Below are positions 10,046 to 18,537 of a stretch of 64,000 bases of DNA, piece after piece; position 1 is the stretch's first letter; every line of letters begins with the position of its first letter. Location of the stretch: positions 8,887-72,886 of the forward strand of contig NZ_CP092195.1 in assembly GCF_022344005.1 (NCBI RefSeq), written 5' to 3'. The notes below the pieces were generated by a model that was not told the DNA's origin, ran no database searches, and saw only the letters and a program-made list of their open reading frames with translations. The DNA is from Deinococcus sp. KNUC1210 (GTDB lineage Bacteria; Deinococcota; Deinococci; Deinococcales; Deinococcaceae). A program made the translations under genes and the position numbers.

Positions 10046-11237
10046 GATGGCTCCTGTGGTTGGTTCGCGAGATGGGTGTGCCGCGCGGCTCTGTGCGGCG
10101 CAGTGGGTTGTTTGACTTGCCTGATTTCTGCTTTCGTTCCCGGCCTGCTGTGTTCTGTCTGGCTGTGATGGTGCGTGATGCTCGCCTGTCCTCCTTGTTC
10201 TTTTCTGTTCTCGTTCGCGGCTTGCTGTGTGCTTCTTGCTGTTTTGTTTCTCCTTTTTGATCCTCTGCCCGTGCCGTGGTTTCGCAGGCGGAATCGCCTG
10301 GTGATTAGAAGACTGGGTCTCTTTTGTGCTGATCGAAGACGCTGATCGGTGGAATTTCGGTGGCCATCTGCACGCGCAACCTGCAGCGGTTCGTCTGCTC
10401 ATCTGCCGCTCATGGCTTCCCCTGGAGGGCCGATTTCAGGGCTCTGTTCTTGCTATTTTTCTGGTCTGGACTTCACCAGCCTTCCTCACACACAACAGCG
10501 AAGCCAGCCGGAGCCTGGAAAACCCCCGAAAAGGCCCTTCACGAGTCTGGAGGTCCGACAGGAGCTTGTTTACCCCGAGAAGAAGAGGTGTGGACGCTGT
10601 CTGGGACGGCTTTTGGCATGCCGCCTCTGAAGCGTTGGGACGCGGCCCTGTGCATGAAACTTATCTAGGACTGTAGAGGATATGTAAAAATTACATCGCG
10701 CCGTTCTTTGAGAAAAACTTCACTCCAGCGTTCTCTGGACGGTCAGCCGACGATTGTGGTGCTCAGCCGGCGAAAAGTTGTCAGTTGGCGCAGCACCGTG
10801 CTTACAAACGAACTGTGAATGATGGTCTCAACGTGTACGGCTGCCATGGCGCAAGCGCGACACAGGGTTCAGGTGGTCGCTTGAAAGATGCTTCGACTTC
10901 TGAGGCTGCAGGCGACCGCGGAGCAAAGAAGATCTGCGAACTTGCATCTTGGTAGCTGCGTGTGGTTCAACTGCTGACCGCTCATGTTCAGAATCGCTGC
11001 CACAGACCAAGGTGAGAACCGCCGCCACAGACCTCAGCGTCCGGATGTTTTCTTCGGAGGTTGCGCTCCACTTCCATGCTGCGAAGGATGGCAGAACAGG
11101 CGCGCCTTGCTCTCGATCTGCCGCTCTGAAATGGTCGGGGCAGTTCCATCCGGATTCGTTGGATGCCGCACGGTCTCCACTGCTGGCAGACAAGAACAGG
11201 TCAATTCCGGCCCCAGCCGTGCCATCATCCAGACACA
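10046..11237. other. 1.2-kb divergent intergenic region with purine-rich leader
   Basis: No convincing gene was found. On the minus strand the 220 bases upstream of the RuvC gene (about 10050-10270) are nearly all A, G and C with few T, giving a long unstructured A/G-rich leader. A short inverted repeat, ATGTAA-AAA-TTACAT (10682-10696), lies in an AT-rich stretch that could hold promoters for both directions. Confidence 0.45.
10682..10696. promoter_or_regulatory. Inverted repeat, candidate operator
   Basis: ATGTAA and TTACAT flank AAA in the only clearly AT-rich stretch between the divergent RuvC-primase and SNF2 operons. The position suits a regulator or promoter site; no cognate regulator is identified. 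Confidence 0.35.
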
Positions 11238-14120
11238 GTGACGACGCACCATCACAGCCTCTTCTTTGCTCATGAACTGACCCGGAGGCGCGGCTCGGAC
11301 GAGGATGACAAGTTCGCCGGGGCCCTGGTGGACGCACAGGTCGACCTGAATCCCCATCAGGTTCAGGCCGCGCTGTTCGCCTTCAGCAGCCCGCTGTCGG
11401 GCGGCGCGGTGCTGGCCGACGAGGTGGGGCTGGGTAAGACCATTGAGGCGGGCCTGGTGATCTCGCAGAAATGGGCGGAGCACAAGCGGCGCATGTTGAT
11501 CATCACGCCCGCGAACCTGCGCAAGCAGTGGGTGCAGGAACTCGAGGAAAAATTCTTCCTGCCAGTGCAGATCCTGGAGACCGCCAGCTTCAACGCGCGG
11601 GTGCGGTCCGGCCAGGTCAACCCGTTCGACGCGCCGGCGGTCATCGTCTGTTCGTACCAGTTCGCCGCCCGCAAGCAGGACCTGCTGCGCCTCACGCCGT
11701 GGGATCTGGTGGTGATGGACGAGGCGCACCGGCTGCGTAACGTGTACCGCCCATCGAACGTAATGGGCAACGCGCTGAAGGACGCGCTCGATGGTGTCCC
11801 GAAGCTGCTGTTGACCGCCACGCCGCTCCAGAACAGCCTGCTGGAACTATACGGGCTGGTGAGCCTGATCGACGACCGGGTGTTCGGGGACGTGGCCAGC
11901 TTCCGGGAACAGTACGCCAACCTGAACAACCCGCAGACCTTTGCGCAGCTCAAAGCCCGCCTCGCGCCACTGTGCCACCGGACCCTGCGCAAGCAGGTGA
12001 CGCAATATGTCAATTACACCCGGCGGCATGTGCTGGTCGAAGAGTTCACGCCGCATCAGGATGAGCAGACGTTGTACGATCAGGTCAGCGCCTTCCTGCA
12101 GCGCGACACGCTCGCGTCCCTGCCGAACAGCCAGCGGACGCTGATCACCCTGATCCTGCGCAAGCTCCTGGCTTCGAGTTCCTACGCCATCGCCGGGGCG
12201 TTAAACAGCATCCGGAACCGTCTCCAGAGTGACCTGGCCCGGAGCACACCTGGCACACTGGAGGACGATCTCGGTCAGGACTACGAGGCCCTGGACGAGA
12301 CGGCGGAGGAATGGCCGGAAGACGCCGAGCCGATATCGGACGGGCAGCGCGCCCTGCTCACCGAGGAGGTCTCGGAACTCGGGCACCTCCTCGACCGCGC
12401 CCGCGACATCCGGCAGAACGCCAAAGGAGAGGCGCTCCTCAGCGGACTGAACCGCGCGTTTGGTGAGGCGGAGCGCCAGAGTGCCGAGCGCAAGGCGATC
12501 ATCTTCACCGAGTCGCGCAAGACCCAGGATTACCTGCTGGACCTGCTCGAAAACCAGGGGTACGCCGGGAAGGTGGTGCTGTTCAACGGCACCAACACCG
12601 ATGCGCGCAGCAAGGCCGTGTACCAGAAGTGGCTGCTGGCGAACGCCGGGAGTGACCGCATCTCCGGGTCGCGGACCGCCGACATGCGCAGCGCGCTGGT
12701 CGACGAGTTCAGAAATTCAGCCGAGATCATGATCGCCACCGAGGCCGGCGCGGAGGGCATCAACCTGCAGTTCTGCTCGCTGGTCGTGAACTACGACCTG
12801 CCCTGGAATCCGCAGCGCATCGAACAGCGCATCGGGCGCAGCCACCGCTACGGTCAGAAACATGACGTGGTGGTGCTGAACTTCCTGAACAAAGGCAACG
12901 AGGCCGATCAGCGCGTGTATGAACTCCTGAGCGAAAAGTTCAGGCTGTTCGATGGCGTGTTCGGCAGCAGCGACGAGGTGATCGGCGCCATTGGCAGCGG
13001 CATCGACTTCGAGAAGCGGGTGGCGGACATCTACCAGAAGTGCCGAACGCAGGACGAGATCCGCGCGGCCTTCGATGCGCTGCAGGCCTCGCTGAGCGTC
13101 GAGATCGAAGGGGCCATGACCCGTACCCGCGCGCAGCTGCTGGAGAACTTCGACGAGGAGGTGCGGGAGAAGCTGCGCGTGCGGCAGGAGGAGAGCCGTG
13201 AGCAGCTGACCCGGTTCACGCGGATGCTGATGGCCCTGACCCGCGCCGAACTGGGCGACCTCGCGACGTTCGAGTCGGCGCGCAGCTTCACTCTGCACCG
13301 CGTGCCTGAACCGCCTGCTGCGTCCACTGGGGGCGTGGCGGCTGGCCGCTATGTCCTGCCCAGTCGGGACGAGCGGCTGCGCGAGGAGGGCCAGACCCCG
13401 GCGGGTGAGCACCGCTACCGCCTGGGGCATCCGCTGGCCCAGCTGCTGCTCGAACAGGCCCGGTCCCGGTCTCTGAGCGGCGAGATCCAGCATCTGACCT
13501 TCGACTACACGGCGCACTCCGGACACATCGGGGCGTTACGGGAACGTCAGGGCAGCAGTGGCTGGCTGTCGCTGGCACTGTACCGGGTGTCGGCCCTGGG
13601 CCAGACCGAGGAGCACCTGCTGTGGAGCGCCCTCACCGACGACGGCGAGGTGCTGCCACCCGAGATCACCCAGAAACTGTTCGAGGTGGACGCCACTGTT
13701 TCAGCGACAGGCGACGAACCACCGGCCGCGCTGACGGGGCTTCAGGAAGAGGCGCGGTCGCAGCGGAAGGAAGCCATCAACCGGCGCAACCTGCAGGCGT
13801 TCGAGGACGCGGCGGCCCGCATCGACGCCTGGTCGGAAGACCTGAAGGTCGGGCTGGAGCGTGACATCAAGGAACTCGACCGGATGATCAAGGAAGCCCG
13901 GCGCGCCGCCACCACCGCAGGCACCCTTCAGGCGAAGCTCGACGGCCAACGGCAGGTGCAGGAACTGGAGAAGAAGCGGACCCAGAAGCGCCGGAACCTG
14001 TTTGATGAGCAGGACCGGATCGACGAGAAGCGCCAGGAACTGATCGACCAGTTGGCCGCGAAGCTGGAGGAAGAAGAGATGACGACGCCGCTGTTCACCA
14101 TTCGTTGGAGTCTGACGTGA
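11238..14120 (+). CDS. SNF2-family helicase of a restriction-like defence cassette
   Basis: A 960-residue protein from the GTG at 11238 (VTTHHHSLFFAHELTRRRGS); the frame further upstream is not protein-like. Walker A is DEVGLGKT (61-68), Walker B is VVMDEAHRLR, motif III is LLTATPLQN, and the C-terminal RecA lobe ends with QRIGRSHRYGQ. The last 150 residues are charged coiled coil (KELDRMIKEARRAA to KRTQKRRNLFDEQD). This form of SNF2 helicase accompanies phage-defence methylases, as in DISARM and related systems. Its stop overlaps the GTG of the AIPR gene (GTGA), starting a five-gene plus-strand block. Confidence 0.88.
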   Translation: MTTHHHSLFFAHELTRRRGSDEDDKFAGALVDAQVDLNPHQVQAALFAFSSPLSGGAVLADEVGLGKTIEAGLVISQKWAEHKRRMLIITPANLRKQWVQELEEKFFLPVQILETASFNARVRSGQVNPFDAPAVIVCSYQFAARKQDLLRLTPWDLVVMDEAHRLRNVYRPSNVMGNALKDALDGVPKLLLTATPLQNSLLELYGLVSLIDDRVFGDVASFREQYANLNNPQTFAQLKARLAPLCHRTLRKQVTQYVNYTRRHVLVEEFTPHQDEQTLYDQVSAFLQRDTLASLPNSQRTLITLILRKLLASSSYAIAGALNSIRNRLQSDLARSTPGTLEDDLGQDYEALDETAEEWPEDAEPISDGQRALLTEEVSELGHLLDRARDIRQNAKGEALLSGLNRAFGEAERQSAERKAIIFTESRKTQDYLLDLLENQGYAGKVVLFNGTNTDARSKAVYQKWLLANAGSDRISGSRTADMRSALVDEFRNSAEIMIATEAGAEGINLQFCSLVVNYDLPWNPQRIEQRIGRSHRYGQKHDVVVLNFLNKGNEADQRVYELLSEKFRLFDGVFGSSDEVIGAIGSGIDFEKRVADIYQKCRTQDEIRAAFDALQASLSVEIEGAMTRTRAQLLENFDEEVREKLRVRQEESREQLTRFTRMLMALTRAELGDLATFESARSFTLHRVPEPPAASTGGVAAGRYVLPSRDERLREEGQTPAGEHRYRLGHPLAQLLLEQARSRSLSGEIQHLTFDYTAHSGHIGALRERQGSSGWLSLALYRVSALGQTEEHLLWSALTDDGEVLPPEITQKLFEVDATVSATGDEPPAALTGLQEEARSQRKEAINRRNLQAFEDAAARIDAWSEDLKVGLERDIKELDRMIKEARRAATTAGTLQAKLDGQRQVQELEKKRTQKRRNLFDEQDRIDEKRQELIDQLAAKLEEEEMTTPLFTIRWSLT

Positions 14121-15874
14121 GCGCCTCGCTGACCCGCCCCGCGAATTGGAAGGCGAGGACGCTGAAAATACAGGAGCGGGCACAGATTGAGGCCGCCCTC
14201 GAACGCCGCTTTCTCGCGACACATCTGATTCCGGACGAGCAGGGAAGACCTGGCTGGACGGATGAGGCCAGGCGCAAGAACAGACTCTCCAAAGCGCTGG
14301 CCGCCTACACCGTGTCGTGTCTGTGCAGCGTGTCCGAGCAGGAGGGCGTGAGCAGCTTGGTGGACGGTGAGGAGGACAACGGGATAGACGCCATCTACGT
14401 GGACGGGGAAGTCGTCTATCTCGTCCAGGCGAAATACAAGCCGGCCAAACCCGACCGGGACGAGGACATTCATCCGTTCGTTCAGGGTGCCCGGGACATG
14501 CTGGACGGCGAATACGGCAGGTTCAGGAATCCCCTGTTCACGGCGCGCCAGGCGGAGATTGAGGCGGCAGTCAGTGCGCCGGGCGCAACCCTCGTGCTGG
14601 TGTTCGTGCATCTGTCCGAGGCCGTCGAGTACCACGCCCTGACGCTGCTCGAGGATTTCTGTGCCGAGACGGACGTCTCCTTCCGGGACATCAACGGACA
14701 GCTCATTCACGCCGCCCTCCTGGCCGACGAATCGCCCGAGCCCATCAGGGCGGTCCTGACCCTGGAGCATCAGCGGCACACCACGGCGGCGCCGAAAGTG
14801 GCGTTCGGATTGATCAGGGTCAGGGATCTGGCGGAGCTGTACCACGACCACGGCGCCAGGCTGTTCGACCAGAACATCCGCAGCTTCCTGGGCCGCACCG
14901 CCCTGAACCGGGAAATCGAAGCGTCGCTGCGCTCGAAGCCCGAGCTGTTCGTGCATTACAACAACGGTATTACCATGATCTGCCAGCGCCTGACCGCGCC
15001 CAAGACCAGCCGCCGTCTGGAGGGAAGGTACAGCGTGCAGGGCCTGTCCATTGTCAACGGAGCGCAGACGGTGGGGAGCATCGCTCACGTCATCCCGAGG
15101 GGGGATCCCAACCCGCCGGACGCCCGCGTGCTGGTCACGATCATCGAGACCCACGACGCGGGCGACACCTTCGCCGTGGACGTCACCCGGACCCGCAACA
15201 CCCAGAACCCGATTCCCGAGGAGGCGTTCGCCGCTCAGGACAGCGTCAACGAGCGCCTGCGTGAACGCCTGGCCCTGTATGACGTCCGCTACGTGTACAA
15301 GCCTGGCCAGGACCGCCAGGGCGCTCACTGCACGCTCGAAGACGTCGCGAATGCACTGGCGATGTTCAGCGCTGACCCTGCCGACGCTCTGACCCGGAAC
15401 GTGACGAAATTGCTCGATGTCCGCAGTGCCGCCTACGCGCGACTCTTCGGGCCGATCAGCCGGGATCCCGAGCCGGAAAGGTTGTACCGGATGGTTCAGG
15501 TCTTCCAGCAGGTCGAGCAGGCCCTGACCGACTATCAGCGGGCGACCGTACCCAAGACCAGGGAAAGGCAGTTCTACTCCTCGATGCGCCCCCTGATCCG
15601 GTGCTGGATCGCCAGACGCACGGAGGTGGGGCGCAACAGTCAGCTCCTCCTGCTCAGCGAGGCGGAGCGGGCCACGCTGTCGCGAGACATCGAGACCTAT
15701 ACGGCGCAGGTGCTCAGGGTGACGCTGGCATTTTCTGAGGCGAACGGTCGCGGCATCGTCGCTATCAGCAACAGCCTCGCGGACGGCGGTACCCTGCTCG
15801 GCATCCTGATCGACGCGCACCGCGAGGCGTACCGGACGGCACAGGCCGCTCAAGTGTCAGTCAACATCCTCTGA
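14117..15874 (+). CDS. AIPR-family protein with Mrr-like nuclease N-terminus
   Basis: A 585-residue protein. The AIPR (abortive infection phage resistance) hallmark HYNNGITMIC is followed by SIVNGAQTVGS. Upstream, NGIDAIYVDG and LVQAKYK (Asp91, Gln104, Lys106) make a plausible Mrr-type PD-(D/E)XK site, so it is probably a DNA or RNA nuclease. The GTG at 14117 overlaps the helicase stop; a TTG at 14105 in the same frame is an alternative start. In known systems AIPR proteins accompany methylases and act as toxic effectors; that role here is inferred. Confidence 0.85.
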   Translation: MSASLTRPANWKARTLKIQERAQIEAALERRFLATHLIPDEQGRPGWTDEARRKNRLSKALAAYTVSCLCSVSEQEGVSSLVDGEEDNGIDAIYVDGEVVYLVQAKYKPAKPDRDEDIHPFVQGARDMLDGEYGRFRNPLFTARQAEIEAAVSAPGATLVLVFVHLSEAVEYHALTLLEDFCAETDVSFRDINGQLIHAALLADESPEPIRAVLTLEHQRHTTAAPKVAFGLIRVRDLAELYHDHGARLFDQNIRSFLGRTALNREIEASLRSKPELFVHYNNGITMICQRLTAPKTSRRLEGRYSVQGLSIVNGAQTVGSIAHVIPRGDPNPPDARVLVTIIETHDAGDTFAVDVTRTRNTQNPIPEEAFAAQDSVNERLRERLALYDVRYVYKPGQDRQGAHCTLEDVANALAMFSADPADALTRNVTKLLDVRSAAYARLFGPISRDPEPERLYRMVQVFQQVEQALTDYQRATVPKTRERQFYSSMRPLIRCWIARRTEVGRNSQLLLLSEAERATLSRDIETYTAQVLRVTLAFSEANGRGIVAISNSLADGGTLLGILIDAHREAYRTAQAAQVSVNIL

Positions 15875-15915
15875 CCCCCATTCACTTTTTCCTATTGAGG
15901 GCGTAAAATTTCCCA

Positions 15916-16391
15916 ATGGGACAGATGAAGTGGACGCTCGAGGCGACGCTCAGACGGTATGCCAAGAACTCACACGCGCTGGTGCAGGCCAGCGGCCTCG
16001 CCAAGACGACGGTCTACAGCATCGTCAACGGCGAGACCACCTCAGTGGATCTGAAGACCCTGGAAAAACTCCTGCTCGGCCTGGAGCAGTTGACCGGAGA
16101 ACCCATGAACATCGAAGATATTTTGAAACGCGAACCGTCGGCGGACCTTTCCCCGCGCTGCTCGCGCAACTGACCAAGGCCCAGCCTTTCGACTGGGACG
16201 AGATGCAAAAGCTGATTCCGGAGTGGACCGATGAGGAGCGCGCTGAGAACGAGCGCTTCTGGCAGGAGCACCGAGGGGAGAAGACGGCCGCCCTGGCCAG
16301 AGACGAGCAGCGCCTCGAGCGGATCGTGGACGTGCTGGACGCGCCTGCGGGCCATAGCCGGAACAGCAGCCCCGCGAACGGGAGCACCTGA
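15916..16391 (+). CDS. XRE-type HTH protein, probable antitoxin (frameshifted as read)
   Basis: The ATG at 15916 (or 15925) opens a small Cro/CI helix-turn-helix, HALVQASGLAKTTVYSIVNG, followed by DLKTLEKLLLGLEQLTGEP. As read the frame stops at 16173. One base added to the CCCC run near 16150 continues into PALLAQLTKAQPFDWDEM and an acidic helical tail ending at 16391 (158 residues). The tail probably binds the PIN toxin encoded 4 bp later. AT-rich sequence before it (15884-15915) may be its own promoter. Confidence 0.7.
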
Positions 16392-16395
16392 CGCT

Positions 16396-16815
16396 GTGAC
16401 CGGCCCGGCTCTCCCGCTCCTCGTCGTGGACACCAACATCGTCAGCTACCTGCACCGCAGGGATTCCCTCGCCACCGTCTACGCCGGACACCTGAGCGGC
16501 CACACCGCCGTGATGTCGTTTCAGAGTCTGGCCGAACTGCGCTTCGGGATGGAGAAGGCCGGCTGGGGCGACAAGCGCCGAGCCGACCTGGAACACCTCG
16601 CGGCACGCTTCACCCCCATTTATCCCACCGATGAGGTCTGCACCCTCTGGGCCGCCGTCCGAGTCGGTGCCAGGCAGGCCGGCCAGCCGATCGACACCGC
16701 CGACGCCTGGATCGCTGCCACCGCGCTGGCGCTGAAGTGCCCGCTCGTCACCCACAACGCTGCCGACTTTGCCGGTGTGCCCAACCTGAGCATCATCTCG
16801 GAGCAGAGCGCATGA
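16396..16815 (+). CDS. PIN-domain toxin (VapC family)
   Basis: A 139-residue PIN domain from the GTG at 16396. The acidic active site is complete: VVDTNIV, SLAELR, DTADAWIAATAL and THNAADF. VapC-type toxins cut tRNA or rRNA when free of antitoxin. It follows the HTH gene, and its stop overlaps the mod start by 4 bp (ATGA), so toxin and methylase are translated together. Confidence 0.87.
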   Translation: MTGPALPLLVVDTNIVSYLHRRDSLATVYAGHLSGHTAVMSFQSLAELRFGMEKAGWGDKRRADLEHLAARFTPIYPTDEVCTLWAAVRVGARQAGQPIDTADAWIAATALALKCPLVTHNAADFAGVPNLSIISEQSA

Positions 16816-18537
16816 CTGACCGGAACCGCAACCTGAAGCTGGAATTGACCTGGGTGGGCAAGGACCATCGGCCCCGGCTGGAGCCCCGCATTCTGCTGGA
16901 GGAAGCCGAGCGCAACTACACTGCTGTCGTCAGGGTGACTGAGGAAGATCAGTTTGAGAACATACTGATCAAGGGCGATAACTTACTGGCACTCAAAGCA
17001 CTAGCCACTGACGAAAGGGTTAAGGGGCAGGTCAAGTGTATCTTTATTGATCCGCCATACAATACTGGTAGTGCGTTTGAACATTATGATGACGGCATGG
17101 AACATAGCCTTTGGTTAAGTATGATGCGCGAAAGATTGGAACTTCTGCGCGAACTTCTAGATGATAATGGAAGTATATGGATTAGCATTGACGATAATGA
17201 AATGCCCTATTTGCGGGTTATATGCGACGAAATTTTTGGCCGCGGCAATCTTATTGCAACATTCATTTGGAGAAAGGTTGACAGTCCTAACGATAATAAA
17301 GTTGCGATAACTCCTGATCATGAGTATGTCATCGTCTATGCGAAAAACTACAACAAAATACGTTTCAAAAGGAAGAGCGATCCCGCTATTGCTGATGCCT
17401 ATGGAAGTATAGATCAAGATGGAAAAAGATATAGAGATAGACTTTTAAAGAAGAATGGTAAGAATAGTAGAAGAGAAGATCGCCCATCCATGTATTTTAA
17501 AATTACCGCGCCTGACGGCGCGGAGGTTTATCCGACACACGACGACGGCAGCCCAGCACGCTGGGCTGCCGGGCTGGCCCGTGTTCAGGAATTAGTGAAT
17601 AACAATGAATTGATATGGAAACGGAGGATAATAGCAAACAAGGAAACTTGGGTTCCTTATACTAGAGAATACGCGCCGGATAATCCCGAAAGACCTTTCC
17701 CTACTATCTGGAACGATCTGACAACAATGAGACAGGCGAAGGCTCATCAAAGAATTATCGCTCCAAATGTTGAGTCTTTTGATACTCCTAAACCGGAAGA
17801 GCTCATACAGCGAATCCTGGAAATTGCTAGTAATCCAGGCGATCTTGTTCTCGACTCTTTCGCAGGTTCTGGCACTACCGGTGCAGTCGCTCATAAAATG
17901 GGCCGCCGCTGGATCATGGTCGAGCTGGGCGAACACGCCAACACGCACATCGTTCCCCGCATGCAGAAGGTCATCGACGGCAGCGATCAGGGCGGTATCA
18001 GTGCGGCCGTCAACTGGAAGGGCGGTGGCGGCTTCCGCTACTACCGCCTTGCACCGAGCCTCATCAAGTACGACGTGCGCGGCAATCCTGTCATCAACCC
18101 GGAGTACAAAGCCGAGATGCTGGCCGAAGCGTGCTGTAAGATCGAGGGATTCAGCTACGACCCCTCTCAGGCGGTGTGGTGGCAGCACGGGCGTAGCAGC
18201 GAACGCGACTTCCTGTTCGTCACAACCCGATATATGGGGTATGCCGAACTGCAGGACCTGTCCGAGGAGGTCGGTCCCGAGCGCAGCCTTCTCGTATTGG
18301 CGAAGGCCTACGACCGTGAAGGCGACGTGTTCGACAACCTGACCATCAAGAAGATCCCCGAACGCGGTGCTGGATCTGTGCGAGTGGGACCATGACGACT
18401 ACTCGCTGAAGGTCGAGAACCTGCCCAAAGCCGAGCCGAAACTGGAACCGGTCGGTGTGTCTGCCAGTACTTCTAGAGGGCGCAAACCTAGGGTGCCCAC
18501 CGAGCCGGGCCTGTTCGACGCCGGGAGCGAGGCGTGA
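16812..18537 (+). CDS. Type III DNA adenine methyltransferase (Mod), mosaic, frameshift near C-terminus
   Basis: A beta-class methylase: DPPYNTG at residues 80-86 precedes the SAM motif DSFAGSGTTG at 348-357, as in type III Mod. The start is ATG 16812 (MTDRNRNLKLELTWVGKDHR). As read the frame ends at 18395 with a non-family tail. Dropping one C from CCCC near 18358 restores KKIPNAVLDLCEWDHDDYSL and a stop at 18537 that overlaps the Res start, giving about 574 residues. Roughly 16965-17890 is visibly AT-rich against GC-rich flanks and spans the target recognition region, a sign of recombination with a low-GC donor. Confidence 0.85.

Noticed and set aside
10046..10402. N-terminal extension of the RuvC nuclease to 10402
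   Set aside because: The frame is open but the text is low-complexity; a good ribosome site precedes the ATG at 10045.
18340..18537. Programmed frameshift in mod
   Set aside because: There is no slippery heptamer or stimulatory structure; the CCCC run and the similar lesions elsewhere make an indel more likely.
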